NCBI GenBank assembly: GCA_963795055.1 | Contig: CAWCGJ010000012.1 | Span: forward strand, 1 to 64,000 | Length of the DNA stretch: 64,000 nucleotides | DNA from: JASHPR01 sp963795055 | GTDB taxonomy: Bacteria; Actinomycetota; Actinomycetes; Streptosporangiales; Streptosporangiaceae | Direction of reading: 5' to 3' | Shown: in pieces, positions 45,433-52,832 of the stretch | Layout: every line of letters starts with the position of its first letter | How positions within the stretch are numbered: the stretch's first letter is position 1 | Made by a program: the position numbers and the translations under genes | Notes under the pieces: model-generated | The model's input: only the letters and a program-made list of their open reading frames with translations | What the model was told of the DNA's origin: nothing | Databases searched by the model: none

Positions 45433-45532
45433 CGATACCCCCTTCCGCGCCCCCGCCGCGGCGCACCCCGCCTGCCAACGAGTCAGTTATCGCTGCGGAG
45501 TCGGGCCCGGCCGTGCCGGCCAGGCGCACGGT

Positions 45533-45577
45533 TATCTGACTTACTGATAAGTCAGATACTTACCTACTAATAGGTCA
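45533..45577. promoter_or_regulatory. Two tandem TetR-type operator palindromes
   Basis: Copy 1, TGACTTACTGATAAGTCA (45537-45554), is the core of an inverted repeat with perfect 11-bp arms (45533-45558). Copy 2, TTACCTACTAATAGGTCA (45560-45577), follows the same pattern TKACYTACTRATARGTCA. Centres are 23 bp apart. Both are AT-rich and sit upstream of the rhodanese-stub/TIGR03086 transcript, downstream of the TetR gene that follows. Size, symmetry and location fit a TetR operator. Confidence 0.75.
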
Positions 45578-45670
45578 AAGTCAATCCCCTGGACGAGGCC
45601 AATCGATGACGAAGGCCAGCACCTCTCGGGGCAGCGCATGGCCTGATCAGGCCGGGGCGAGTCGGCTAGC

Positions 45671-46309
45671 TCAGAATCCGGCGCTTCCGCCGCGTCCGCG
45701 GACCAACGGCAGGTAAACCTCGTCGACGATTTCGATAAGAACGTCATCGGGCACGGTGGGGTAGCCACGGACGATGAACTCGTTGCGCAGCAGGACGATG
45801 GCCACGGTGGCGACCCGAAGGTGCAGGGCCTCGGCCGGTGCCTCGCCCCTGGCTACCGCGCGGGCCAGGATCGCCAGCCAGGCCGCGCTGCCGGCGTCGG
45901 CCGAGTGTTCTTGGATCTGCGCCAGGAGTTGCGGGTCGTCGCGGGCGCCCGCCAGCAGGGCCCGCAGTATGCCGCCGGTAGGGGACGACCAACTGCGGTT
46001 GGTGCGCCGCATCAGCTCCAGAGCGTCGCCGCGTAGCTCACCGAGATCGGGACTGGGCACAGCGGTGGTGGCCAGCTGATGGTAAGCGGCGATGCCCAGC
46101 GCCTCTCGGTTGGGCCAGCGCCGGTAGATGGTGTTCTTGTTGGTGCCGGCCCGGCGTGCCACGCGGTCCATAGTGAGCCCGGCATACCCGGATTCAGTTA
46201 GCTCCTCGGCCGCGGCGCGCAAGATCGCGTTCTCCAGTTCGGCCCCGCGACGCCTGGCCCGTGCGGACCGTCCCAGTGGTTCCGCGCGGGCCGATCGCTC
46301 CTCAGCCAT
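45671..46309 (-). CDS. TetR-family regulator
   Basis: 212 residues from ATG 46309 with GAGGAG six bases upstream (an ATG at 46315 has no spacing). The helix-turn-helix is LENAILRAAAEELTESGYAG, MDRVARRAGTNKNTIYRRWP. The C-terminal domain (TGGILRALLAGARDDPQLL, VPDDVLIEIVDEVYLPL) resembles TetR_C_16-like ligand domains. Palindromes at 46322-46340 and 46377-46400 flank its promoter, and the tandem operators at 45533-45577 lie downstream. It is divergent from the large repeat-protein gene. Confidence 0.88.
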   Translation of the reverse strand: MAEERSARAEPLGRSARARRRGAELENAILRAAAEELTESGYAGLTMDRVARRAGTNKNTIYRRWPNREALGIAAYHQLATTAVPSPDLGELRGDALELMRRTNRSWSSPTGGILRALLAGARDDPQLLAQIQEHSADAGSAAWLAILARAVARGEAPAEALHLRVATVAIVLLRNEFIVRGYPTVPDDVLIEIVDEVYLPLVRGRGGSAGF

Positions 46310-46321
46310 GCTCATCTCCTC

Positions 46322-46340
46322 AAGGTACGCAGCGTACCTT
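46322..46340. promoter_or_regulatory. Palindrome next to the TetR ribosome-binding site
   Basis: AAGGTACGCAGCGTACCTT has perfect 9-bp arms around one base. It lies immediately upstream of the TetR start, where a bound regulator would block its own transcription. It shares GGTACG/CGTACC with the palindrome at 46377-46400. Confidence 0.6.
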
Positions 46341-46376
46341 TAATGGCTATTCGGCAGTGGCTATTTTCAAATATTT

Positions 46377-46400
46377 AACGTACGGTACGTACCGGACGTT
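46377..46400. promoter_or_regulatory. Near-perfect 24-bp palindrome in the divergent promoter region
   Basis: Arms match at 11 of 12 positions around the core CGGTACGTACCG. It shares the GTACG element with 46322-46340, 55 bases away, so the two probably bind the same protein, most simply the adjacent TetR regulator. Confidence 0.6.
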
Positions 46401-46613
46401 ATTAAGCGTCGAAGAAAGAGGGCACACGAGTCAAGACACCGGCCGATGCTGGATTCTGGGTGTTTGCCGACTTCTTCCTTCGCTCACCCGCCACAGCCGG
46501 AAGATGAAGAATTTCGCCTACGCTTGGTTTGAAGCCGCCAATTGTGGCAAGCTAAGCCACGCCTGTCCTGACACTTCTGGGTCAACCCTGTCCCGACAGA
46601 ACAGGAGCTGGTC

Positions 46614-49037
46614 GTGCTCCAGCCGAGATTGCGGCACATCGCTCGCCGAGCGATGCAGGCTGCGATCCTGGCTGTCGGCATCCTGGCCGCCCTGATCGGA
46701 CTTTCGCGGCAGGCGCACGCCGCCAGTTTGCCCACGTCGGCCGTCACGTCGGCAACGGCGCCCGTAACCTCAGCCGTCACCTCGGCAACGGCGCCCGCCA
46801 CCCAGGCCGCCACGTCAGCAGCAACCGCCGTCACCTCGGCCGCCGGGCCAGCGGCAACCGCCGTCACCTCGACCGCCGGGCCAGCGGCAACCGCCGTCAC
46901 GTCAGCGGCAGCGCCCGCCACCCCGGCCGCCCCGGCAACTCCGGCACCGACCGCCATCCCCCAGCCGGCCACCACGAGCACCGCCCCCGGCACCGGCTCA
47001 ACCACCTCCGCCGCCGCCCCGGCAACGGCGACCGTCACGTCGACCGCAACCGCCGCCACCCAGGCCGTCACAGCGGCAGCATCACCTGCCACGTCGGCCG
47101 CGCCGGCACCGCCAGCGCCCGCCGCCTCCGCAGCTCCACCACCTGCCACCCCGACAACTCCGGCGCCGGCCGCTACCCCCCAGCCGAGCACCGGGAGTGC
47201 CAGCTCAGCCACCTCCCCAGCCTCCCCGGCAGCCGCCGCTACGCCGGCCGTTACGTCGGCAGTGACCGCGGTTACCTCCGCGGTCACATCAGCGACGGCG
47301 CCCGCCGTCGCGGCCGTGCCGGCACCGGTCGCCCAGCCCCCCGCTGCCCAGCCAACCGACCCCGCCCAGGGCACAGGCAACCCGGCCGTGCCAGCCGCCG
47401 TACCGGCGACGGCGCCCGTCGTCTCCGCCGTGACCAGCGCTGTCGGCCCGGCGATCACCAGCGTTACCGGCGCCGTAACCCCGGCCCCGGCTAGCGCCGT
47501 GGCCCCCGTTCCCACTGGAGCACCCGCCCCGAGTGCCACCGGCGCCGTGCTCCCCGTCATCACCGCCCCGACCAGCGCCGTGGCCCCCGCCGTCACCAGC
47601 GTCACTAGCGCGGTCGCCCCCGCAGTCACCAGCGCCGTCGCTCCGGCGGTCGGCACCGCCACCAGCGCCGTGGCCCCCGCCGTCACCAGCGTCACCAGCG
47701 CGGTCGCCCCGGCGGTCTCGACGGCCACCAGCACGGTGGCTCCGGCCGTCACCACCGCCACGAGCGCCGTCGCCCCGCTCGTGACCGGCATCACCGGCAC
47801 CGTTGCCCCGGTCGTCACCACCACCACCACCAGCACGGTCGCCCCGGTCGTCGGCGCAGTTACCGGCGCGGTCGCCCCGCTTATCACCACCGCCACCAGC
47901 ACGGTCGCGCCCGTTGTCGGAGCGGTCACCCCGGCCATTACCGCCGTTACCGGCGCGGTCGCCCCGGTCGTCGGCACCGTGACCCCGGTCGTCACCAGCG
48001 TCACCGGCGCGGTGACCCCGATCGTCGGCGCAGTCACCACTGCCGTGACCCCGGTCGTCGGCACCGTCACCCCGCTCGTCACCGGCGTAACCGGAGCGGT
48101 GACCCCGCTCGTCACCGGCGCCGTCGCCCCGCTCGTGACTGGCGTGACCGGAGCGGTCGCCCCGCTCGTCGGCACGGTCACTCCGCTCGTCACCAGCGTC
48201 ACCGGAGCGGTGACCCCGCTGGTCACCGGCGTCACCGGCGCCGTGGCCCCGCTCGTCGGCACCGTCACCCCGCTCGTCACCGGCGTCACCGGAGCGGTGA
48301 CCCCGCTCGTCACCGGCGTCACCGGCGCCGTGGCCCCGCTCGTCGGCACCGTCACCCCGCTCGTCACCAGCGTCACCGGAGCGGTGACCCCGCTCGTCAC
48401 CGGCGTCACCGGCGCCGTGGCCCCGCTCGTCGGCACCGTCACCCCGCTCGTCACCGGCGTCACCGGAGCGGTGACCCCGCTGGTCACCGGCGTCACCGGC
48501 GCCGTGGCCCCGCTCGTCGGCACCGTCACCCCGCTCGTCACCGGCGTCACCGGAGCGGTGACCCCGCTCGTCACCGGCGTCACCGGCGCCGTGGCCCCGC
48601 TCGTTCCCGCCGTTACCAGCACGCCGGTCCCGGCGATCGGCCCGGCCCCGGCTACCGGCCTGCCGAGCCCGTCCAGCCCTGGCGCCTCCAGCAAGCCACT
48701 GCCGCTTCAGGCCGCCGGGGGCGCTCCCGGCGCGGCAGGGCCAGGCGCCGGTCTGCCCGCGCTTTCAGCGTCGGCGTCAGCGGCCTCGTCGGCTGGAGGC
48801 GGCGCTGCGGCGTCGCCGACGTCGGAAATCCCCCAGGTTCCGTCCAGCCCTGGCGGCGGCGGCGCCGGCGGCGGTGGTTCTGACGGCGCCACCGGCGGGC
48901 ACAGCGCGGGCGGTGTCCAGGGCGGCATCGCTCCTGCTTTGATCTCGCACCGGACTTTGACATTGTTGCGGCTGGTGCGCCGCGCCGCCGCGAAGCCAAT
49001 CTGGCGATCCTGCCTCCCGGAGGTACCGCCAGCGTAA
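46614..49037 (+). CDS. Secreted Ala/Val/Thr/Pro repeat protein
   Basis: 807 residues starting at a GTG with CAGGAG upstream. The N-terminal signal is basic with a hydrophobic core (MQAAILAVGILAALIGLSRQ) and an AHAA-type cleavage site. The body is low complexity: first TSAVTSATAP-like units (residues 40-300), then VTGAVTPLVTG-like units, including five 29-residue repeats encoded at 48159-48593. The end is Gly/Ser-rich and closes LLRLVRRAAAKPIWRSCLPE. A cell-surface or matrix role is the best inference; no family is recognised. The antisense strand is also open over 736 codons, but it has no signal or ribosome-binding site. The LysM gene follows. Confidence 0.7.
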   Translation: MLQPRLRHIARRAMQAAILAVGILAALIGLSRQAHAASLPTSAVTSATAPVTSAVTSATAPATQAATSAATAVTSAAGPAATAVTSTAGPAATAVTSAAAPATPAAPATPAPTAIPQPATTSTAPGTGSTTSAAAPATATVTSTATAATQAVTAAASPATSAAPAPPAPAASAAPPPATPTTPAPAATPQPSTGSASSATSPASPAAAATPAVTSAVTAVTSAVTSATAPAVAAVPAPVAQPPAAQPTDPAQGTGNPAVPAAVPATAPVVSAVTSAVGPAITSVTGAVTPAPASAVAPVPTGAPAPSATGAVLPVITAPTSAVAPAVTSVTSAVAPAVTSAVAPAVGTATSAVAPAVTSVTSAVAPAVSTATSTVAPAVTTATSAVAPLVTGITGTVAPVVTTTTTSTVAPVVGAVTGAVAPLITTATSTVAPVVGAVTPAITAVTGAVAPVVGTVTPVVTSVTGAVTPIVGAVTTAVTPVVGTVTPLVTGVTGAVTPLVTGAVAPLVTGVTGAVAPLVGTVTPLVTSVTGAVTPLVTGVTGAVAPLVGTVTPLVTGVTGAVTPLVTGVTGAVAPLVGTVTPLVTSVTGAVTPLVTGVTGAVAPLVGTVTPLVTGVTGAVTPLVTGVTGAVAPLVGTVTPLVTGVTGAVTPLVTGVTGAVAPLVPAVTSTPVPAIGPAPATGLPSPSSPGASSKPLPLQAAGGAPGAAGPGAGLPALSASASAASSAGGGAAASPTSEIPQVPSSPGGGGAGGGGSDGATGGHSAGGVQGGIAPALISHRTLTLLRLVRRAAAKPIWRSCLPEVPPA
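48159..48593. repeat. Five 87-bp tandem repeats
   Basis: Each unit encodes APLVGTVTPLVTxVTGAV then TPLVTGVTGAV (29 residues), with x = S, G, S, G, G in order. DNA identity between units is very high, including synonymous positions, which indicates recent expansion. Shorter related units continue on both sides. Confidence 0.85.
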
Positions 49038-49125
49038 GTCCCTTTCCTTCCCACCGGTTCGAGCCTTCGGCGTCCGGACCAGCAGCGTTCGGCGCTGATC
49101 CCCTTGGAAGGAAAGTGACAACACT

Positions 49126-50142
49126 ATGCGTACGTGGATCAAGTCCGCGTGCGTGGTGCTCGCCTGGATCATCCTCCCGGTCATCCTGATGGCGGCCGGT
49201 ATGAAGGGATCTGCCCACCTGGCTCAGGCGAACACCCGCACGAGTAGTACCGAGAACATTCTCACCAGCACACTGAGCGTCGCCGCGGCACCTATAACGG
49301 CGACGAGCCACACCACGAGATACGTCGTGCAGGACGGCGACACGTTGTCCGGCATCGCTACCCGGTTCGCCGTGCGCGGCGGCTGGCCGGCTCTCTACGC
49401 GGCCAACCGGCAAGTCATCGGTCCCGATCCGGACGTCATCCACGCAGGCACCGTTCTGGTGCTGCCTGGCCAGATGACGCCCATCCGCTATACGGTCACG
49501 GCCGGTAACACGTTGTCGGCCATCGCGGCGGAATTCGCCGTGCACGGCGGCTGGCCGGCTCTCTACGCGGCCAACCGGCAAGTCATCGGTCCCGATCCGA
49601 ACGTCGTCCACGCCGGGATCGTGCTCACGCTCCCGGCCCCGGCGGCGCCCTCACCACCCAAGCCGGGCATGACGCGGCGACAGCGGCCGCGCCCGCCGCA
49701 GCCCTCCCCCAGGGCGACCGCCCGGCCCCATCCCCGGCCGACGCCACGGCCCGCCCCGGCCGCTGGCATGCCGTCATGGCTGAAGACCGTGCTGCTGGTC
49801 GCCGGGCTGCTGATCCTGGCCGCCTTCGCGGCCGAGCCGGCGCTGCTGGTACGCCGCCGACGTCGGCAGGCCCCGGCCCAGGCTCCGCGGCTCAGCAAGG
49901 TTGAGCCGGTCCAGTTGCCCGGCCCTCAGCGGCCGTGCGCGGGAAAGCCGCACATCGTCCTCGCCGATCATGACCGGCTCGTGGTGACGCGCAGCCAGCG
50001 TGACGACACAGTCTATGTGTTCCGGCCTCCGGGTGAAGATCCGCGGGCGATCCTGCGGGTGGCCCGCCTGGTCGTGCCGGAGAGCCGTTACGGCGAGCTG
50101 GCCCAGGTGCTCGGGATGCCCGCCGGCTGGCCGATGGAGTAA
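49126..50142 (+). CDS. Membrane-anchored double LysM protein
   Basis: 338 residues. N-terminal signal or anchor (KSACVVLAWIILPVILMAAG), LysM 1 (about 66-118, RYVVQDGDTLSGIATRFAVR), LysM 2 (about 122-174, RYTVTAGNTLSAIAAEFAVH), a Pro/Arg-rich stalk, a membrane helix (WLKTVLLVAGLLILAAFAAE) and a cytoplasmic tail with a small domain (HIVLADHDRLVVTRSQRDDT to the end). LysM domains bind peptidoglycan GlcNAc. The architecture could link the wall to a cytoplasmic function. It lies 88 bases after the repeat-protein gene, in the same direction. Confidence 0.85.
   Translation: MRTWIKSACVVLAWIILPVILMAAGMKGSAHLAQANTRTSSTENILTSTLSVAAAPITATSHTTRYVVQDGDTLSGIATRFAVRGGWPALYAANRQVIGPDPDVIHAGTVLVLPGQMTPIRYTVTAGNTLSAIAAEFAVHGGWPALYAANRQVIGPDPNVVHAGIVLTLPAPAAPSPPKPGMTRRQRPRPPQPSPRATARPHPRPTPRPAPAAGMPSWLKTVLLVAGLLILAAFAAEPALLVRRRRRQAPAQAPRLSKVEPVQLPGPQRPCAGKPHIVLADHDRLVVTRSQRDDTVYVFRPPGEDPRAILRVARLVVPESRYGELAQVLGMPAGWPME
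49377..49599. repeat. 55-bp exact duplication inside the LysM gene
   Basis: Bases 49377-49431 and 49545-49599 are identical; they encode GGWPALYAANRQVIGPDP in each LysM domain. Exact identity, including third positions, implies recent duplication or gene conversion of the domain. Confidence 0.85.
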
Positions 50143-50255
50143 GGGTGCCTCACACAGGTGGGCCGGGGGACGTCCCGGGTCGCCCTCGGCCCACCCGAGG
50201 CGGTCCGCACAGCGGATACGGCGGACCGGGACCGCGGAGATCCGCGGCCCCGGCG

Positions 50256-50744
50256 CTAGCCGTCTGCCGGCGCCGGCGACTCCGCCGACTCCGACGAGGC
50301 CCTGCGCCGCAAGGATTCGACGAGCGCGAGCACATGACGCCGCTCCTCGGGCGTCAGCTCGTCGATGCTGGCGATCAGCAGATCCCTCTCCGGGTCACCC
50401 GCACGCTCCCGCTCGCCCGGGGCCTCGTCGTAATAGTGCAGGCCGGTCGACTCCGCCGCCGCAGCGCGGACGGCGGAGACCGGCACGTCGAGGCCCTTGG
50501 CCAGCGCGTCGATCGTAGCCGGGCGCGGCGGCCGGGCCAGGTTCCGAGTCGTCGCGAGGGTGTAGACGGTGGAACGGGGCAACCCGCCGCGCCGGGCCAC
50601 ATCGCCGTAGGACAAGCCCTGCTCGCGCAGCCGCTGCTGGATCAGGCGCTGCAGCGGGTTGATGTCTTGCTCCAACGCGGCAGCGGTGCCGCGTGGCCGG
50701 GCTCGCGGAGGATCCTGCTCGCTTCCCGTCGCATTCGCCGCCAT
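50256..50744 (-). CDS. XRE-type helix-turn-helix regulator
   Basis: 162 residues. A helix-turn-helix of XRE type runs LIQQRLREQGLSYGDVARRG, LPRSTVYTLATT, TIDALAKGLDVPVSAVRAAA (about residues 30-95). The C-terminal part (LIASIDELTPEERRHVLALV) is an alpha-helical oligomerisation segment common in actinobacterial XRE proteins. It is divergent from the peptide/M50 protease pair, with 260 bases between the starts. A role in controlling that pair is plausible but unproven. The ATG at 50744 is preferred over the TTG at 50750. Confidence 0.8.
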   Translation of the reverse strand: MAANATGSEQDPPRARPRGTAAALEQDINPLQRLIQQRLREQGLSYGDVARRGGLPRSTVYTLATTRNLARPPRPATIDALAKGLDVPVSAVRAAAAESTGLHYYDEAPGERERAGDPERDLLIASIDELTPEERRHVLALVESLRRRASSESAESPAPADG

Positions 50745-50903
50745 AGCCAACCCGGCCGTCTCCGCCCGATGGGTTCCGGTAGTGACCTGCTGCCTTGCTA
50801 AACCCTGGGCTCCAGAGTAGTGTACGGTGGTAACCGAACAAAGTGTATGTCATAGAACGTACAACAAGTTCGAGCTCGGCGCCACAGGGGCCGCCGAGCG
50901 GGT

Positions 50904-50950
50904 CCCCAAGGGCCCGGGCACCCCCGGGCCCCCAAGGGCCCGGGCACCCC
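50904..50950. repeat. Two 21-bp direct repeats upstream of the peptide gene
   Basis: CCCCAAGGGCCCGGGCACCC starts at 50904 and again at 50930, 26 bases apart, in the leader of the candidate precursor gene. Both contain the inverted GGGCCC core. They may be regulator-binding repeats or RNA structure. Confidence 0.55.
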
Positions 50951-50968
50951 GCAGACGCGGGCCAACCC

Positions 50969-50991
50969 GATCTGCCTGGCCGAGGCAGATC
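50969..50991 (+). promoter_or_regulatory. Stem-loop just upstream of the peptide ribosome-binding site
   Basis: GATCTGCCT (50969-50977) and AGGCAGATC (50983-50991) form a perfect 9-bp stem with a 5-base loop, ending 6 bases before the AAGGAGGA site of the next gene. It could stabilise the mRNA or control translation. Confidence 0.5.
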
Positions 50992-51008
50992 ACTCCGAAG
51001 GAGGATTC

Positions 51009-51239
51009 ATGTCCACTCGACCGGCCGTGACCATGCAAGACCTCGAACTGGAGCACGCCGAGCTGCTGCCGAGCCGGGAAACCCTGTGCCGCGGCGGCGG
51101 AGCCTTCAGCTTTACCCAGGCGGGCCAGTTCGGCCTGGTCAACATCGGCCCCATTGCGAGCGGCAACGCCGTTGGCGTGGGCGTGCTTGGCAGCGGCACC
51201 GCGATCGGCGGCGGCAACGTCGGCCTCGGCAACCTGTAG
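51009..51239 (+). CDS. Gly-rich small peptide, candidate RiPP-like precursor
   Basis: 76 residues with an excellent AAGGAGGA site. The N-terminal part (MSTRPAVTMQDLELEHAELL then PSRETLC) is acidic and leader-like. The C-terminal part is Gly/Asn-rich (FTQAGQFGLVNIGPIASGNA and VGVGVLGSGTAIGGGNVGLG). No hydrophobic signal peptide. Immediately downstream is a membrane M50 protease with an RRE-like N-terminus, the type of protein that binds peptide leaders; a strong hairpin between the genes would allow more peptide than protease. I infer a processed secreted peptide. No modification enzyme other than the protease is seen nearby, so the modification is unknown. Confidence 0.6.
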   Translation: MSTRPAVTMQDLELEHAELLPSRETLCRGGGAFSFTQAGQFGLVNIGPIASGNAVGVGVLGSGTAIGGGNVGLGNL

Positions 51240-51303
51240 CCCTGTCCGGCTCGCAGCAAGCTTGGCCTGCTGTGCGGTAGAGGGGAATGCACAGCAGAAG
51301 GAA

Positions 51304-51337
51304 GGAAGGGTCGCCCGGGCACTCGGGCGGCCCTTCC
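51304..51337 (+). terminator. Strong hairpin between peptide and protease genes
   Basis: GGAAGGGTCGCCCG pairs with CGGGCGGCCCTTCC (14 pairs, one T-G wobble) around GGCACT. It follows the peptide stop by 65 bases and precedes the protease start by 72. As an attenuator it would give more precursor than protease, as in many peptide operons. Confidence 0.7.
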
Positions 51338-51408
51338 GCTGCGTATCGCGCCGGGCTCCCACCGCTGGCGAGGTTCCCCTGGTGAGCACGCGAGGGAGGA
51401 GCAGACCC

Positions 51409-52827
51409 ATGACCGCAGCCGCAGGGCAGGCCACTACCAAGCGCACCGAACCCATCCCGTCCCCGCCGGGTCCGCCCGGAGCCATGGCGACGCCGCGGCT
51501 GGCCGATGGGGTCGAACTGCTCGGCGAGTACAAGGGCTCCGGCTACGCCCAGCCGCCGTCGCTCGTGCGACGGCCCGATGGTCAAGTCATCCAGATGTCC
51601 CGGCTGCTGTACCAGGTGACCTGCCGGATCGACGGCTCGCGCGACCCGGGCGCCATCGCGGACCTGGTCGGTGAGGACCTCGGCCTGTCGCTGAGCGGCG
51701 ACCAGGTACGCCATCTCATCACCTCGAAGCTGCTGCCCCTCGGCATCGTCGCCGCCGCGGGCGCCCCGGCTGCGCTGCCGAGAGCCAACCCGCTGCTCGC
51801 GCTCAGAGCGCGGGGGACCCTGCTGCCCCACGTCGCCGCGAACGCCGTCGGTGTGCTCTTGCGGCCGCTGTTCCGGCCGCCGATCGTCGTGGCCGTGGTG
51901 GGCAGCGTGCTGGCCGTGGACGCCTGGCTGTTCGCCTCCCACGGGCTGGGCCTAGGCCTGCAGCAGGTCCTGCGCGATCCGGTGGACCTGCTCATCGTGG
52001 CCGGCCTCAGCCTGGTCTCCGCCGTATTCCATGAGTGCGGGCACGCGGCGGCCTGCCGTTACGGCGGGGCGCGGCCCGGAGTGATCGGCGCCGGCATCTA
52101 CCTCGTCTGGCCCTCGTTCTTCACCGACGTCACCGACTCCTACCGGCTCAGCCGGGCGGGCCGGCTACGGACCGACCTCGGCGGCCTGTACTTCAACTTG
52201 ATCTTCATACTGGTCCTGGCCGGCATCTACGCGGCCACCCCCGCCGGGTTCCTGCTCCTCGTCATCGCCATAACGCACCTGGAGATGCTGGAGCAAGTGC
52301 TCCCGTTCGTCCGGTTCGACGGCTACTTCATCCTCAGCGACCTGGTCGGCGTGCCGGACCTGTTCGCCCGGGTCGCCCCGATCCTGCGCAACGTGGTATC
52401 CAGGGGGCCCAACGACCCGCGCGTTACCGGCCTCCGGCGCCGCGCCCGGATCGTGGTGACCGGGTGGGTGCTGTGTGTCATCCCCCTGCTCACTTTCAGC
52501 CTGGGATACCTGCTGCTGCACCTGCCCCAGATCAGCCGGGCGCTGTGGCGCTCCGCGCGTCGGCAGGCGCACCTGGCGTCCGCCGCCGTCGCCGGCCACG
52601 GCTACGCGCTGGCCGTGGTCGATGCCCTCGGCGTCGTCCTGCTGGCCCTGTCGCTGGCCGGTTCGCTGTACATCGTGATCGGGCTGGCTCGGCGGCTCGC
52701 CACCGCGGGCCTGCGCTGGGCCGCCGGCCACCGCGCCCGCCGCCTCCTGGTCGCTATGGCCGGCCTGGCGTGCATGACGGCGCTGGCCGCCTTCTGGAGC
52801 GCGCAAGGCCAGTTCCGCGGCTGGTAG
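51409..52827 (+). CDS. M50-type membrane metalloprotease with PqqD/RRE-like N-terminal domain
   Basis: 472 residues from ATG 51409 with GGGAGGAGC upstream. Residues about 25-110 (LVRRPDGQVIQMSRLLYQVT, DLVGEDLGLSLSGDQVRHLI) fit the winged-helix PqqD/RRE fold that binds RiPP leaders. Then come membrane helices with the zinc motif FHECGHAAA (HECGH, about 208-212), a conserved DVTDSYRLSR loop and FDGYFILSDL (third zinc ligand Asp, about 304), and further helices to the end. Such 'peptide zinc metalloproteases' cut inside the membrane. With the Gly-rich peptide upstream, it is the probable processing enzyme. Confidence 0.82.
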   Translation: MTAAAGQATTKRTEPIPSPPGPPGAMATPRLADGVELLGEYKGSGYAQPPSLVRRPDGQVIQMSRLLYQVTCRIDGSRDPGAIADLVGEDLGLSLSGDQVRHLITSKLLPLGIVAAAGAPAALPRANPLLALRARGTLLPHVAANAVGVLLRPLFRPPIVVAVVGSVLAVDAWLFASHGLGLGLQQVLRDPVDLLIVAGLSLVSAVFHECGHAAACRYGGARPGVIGAGIYLVWPSFFTDVTDSYRLSRAGRLRTDLGGLYFNLIFILVLAGIYAATPAGFLLLVIAITHLEMLEQVLPFVRFDGYFILSDLVGVPDLFARVAPILRNVVSRGPNDPRVTGLRRRARIVVTGWVLCVIPLLTFSLGYLLLHLPQISRALWRSARRQAHLASAAVAGHGYALAVVDALGVVLLALSLAGSLYIVIGLARRLATAGLRWAAGHRARRLLVAMAGLACMTALAAFWSAQGQFRGW

Positions 52828-52832
52828 CCCTC

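Noticed and set aside
48159..48593. CRISPR array
   Set aside because: The repeats are contiguous coding units without unique spacers.
46484..48694. 736-codon reverse-strand frame opposite the repeat-protein gene
   Set aside because: It has no signal peptide, ribosome-binding site or known domain, and its openness follows from the repeat sequence. The forward frame has all of these.
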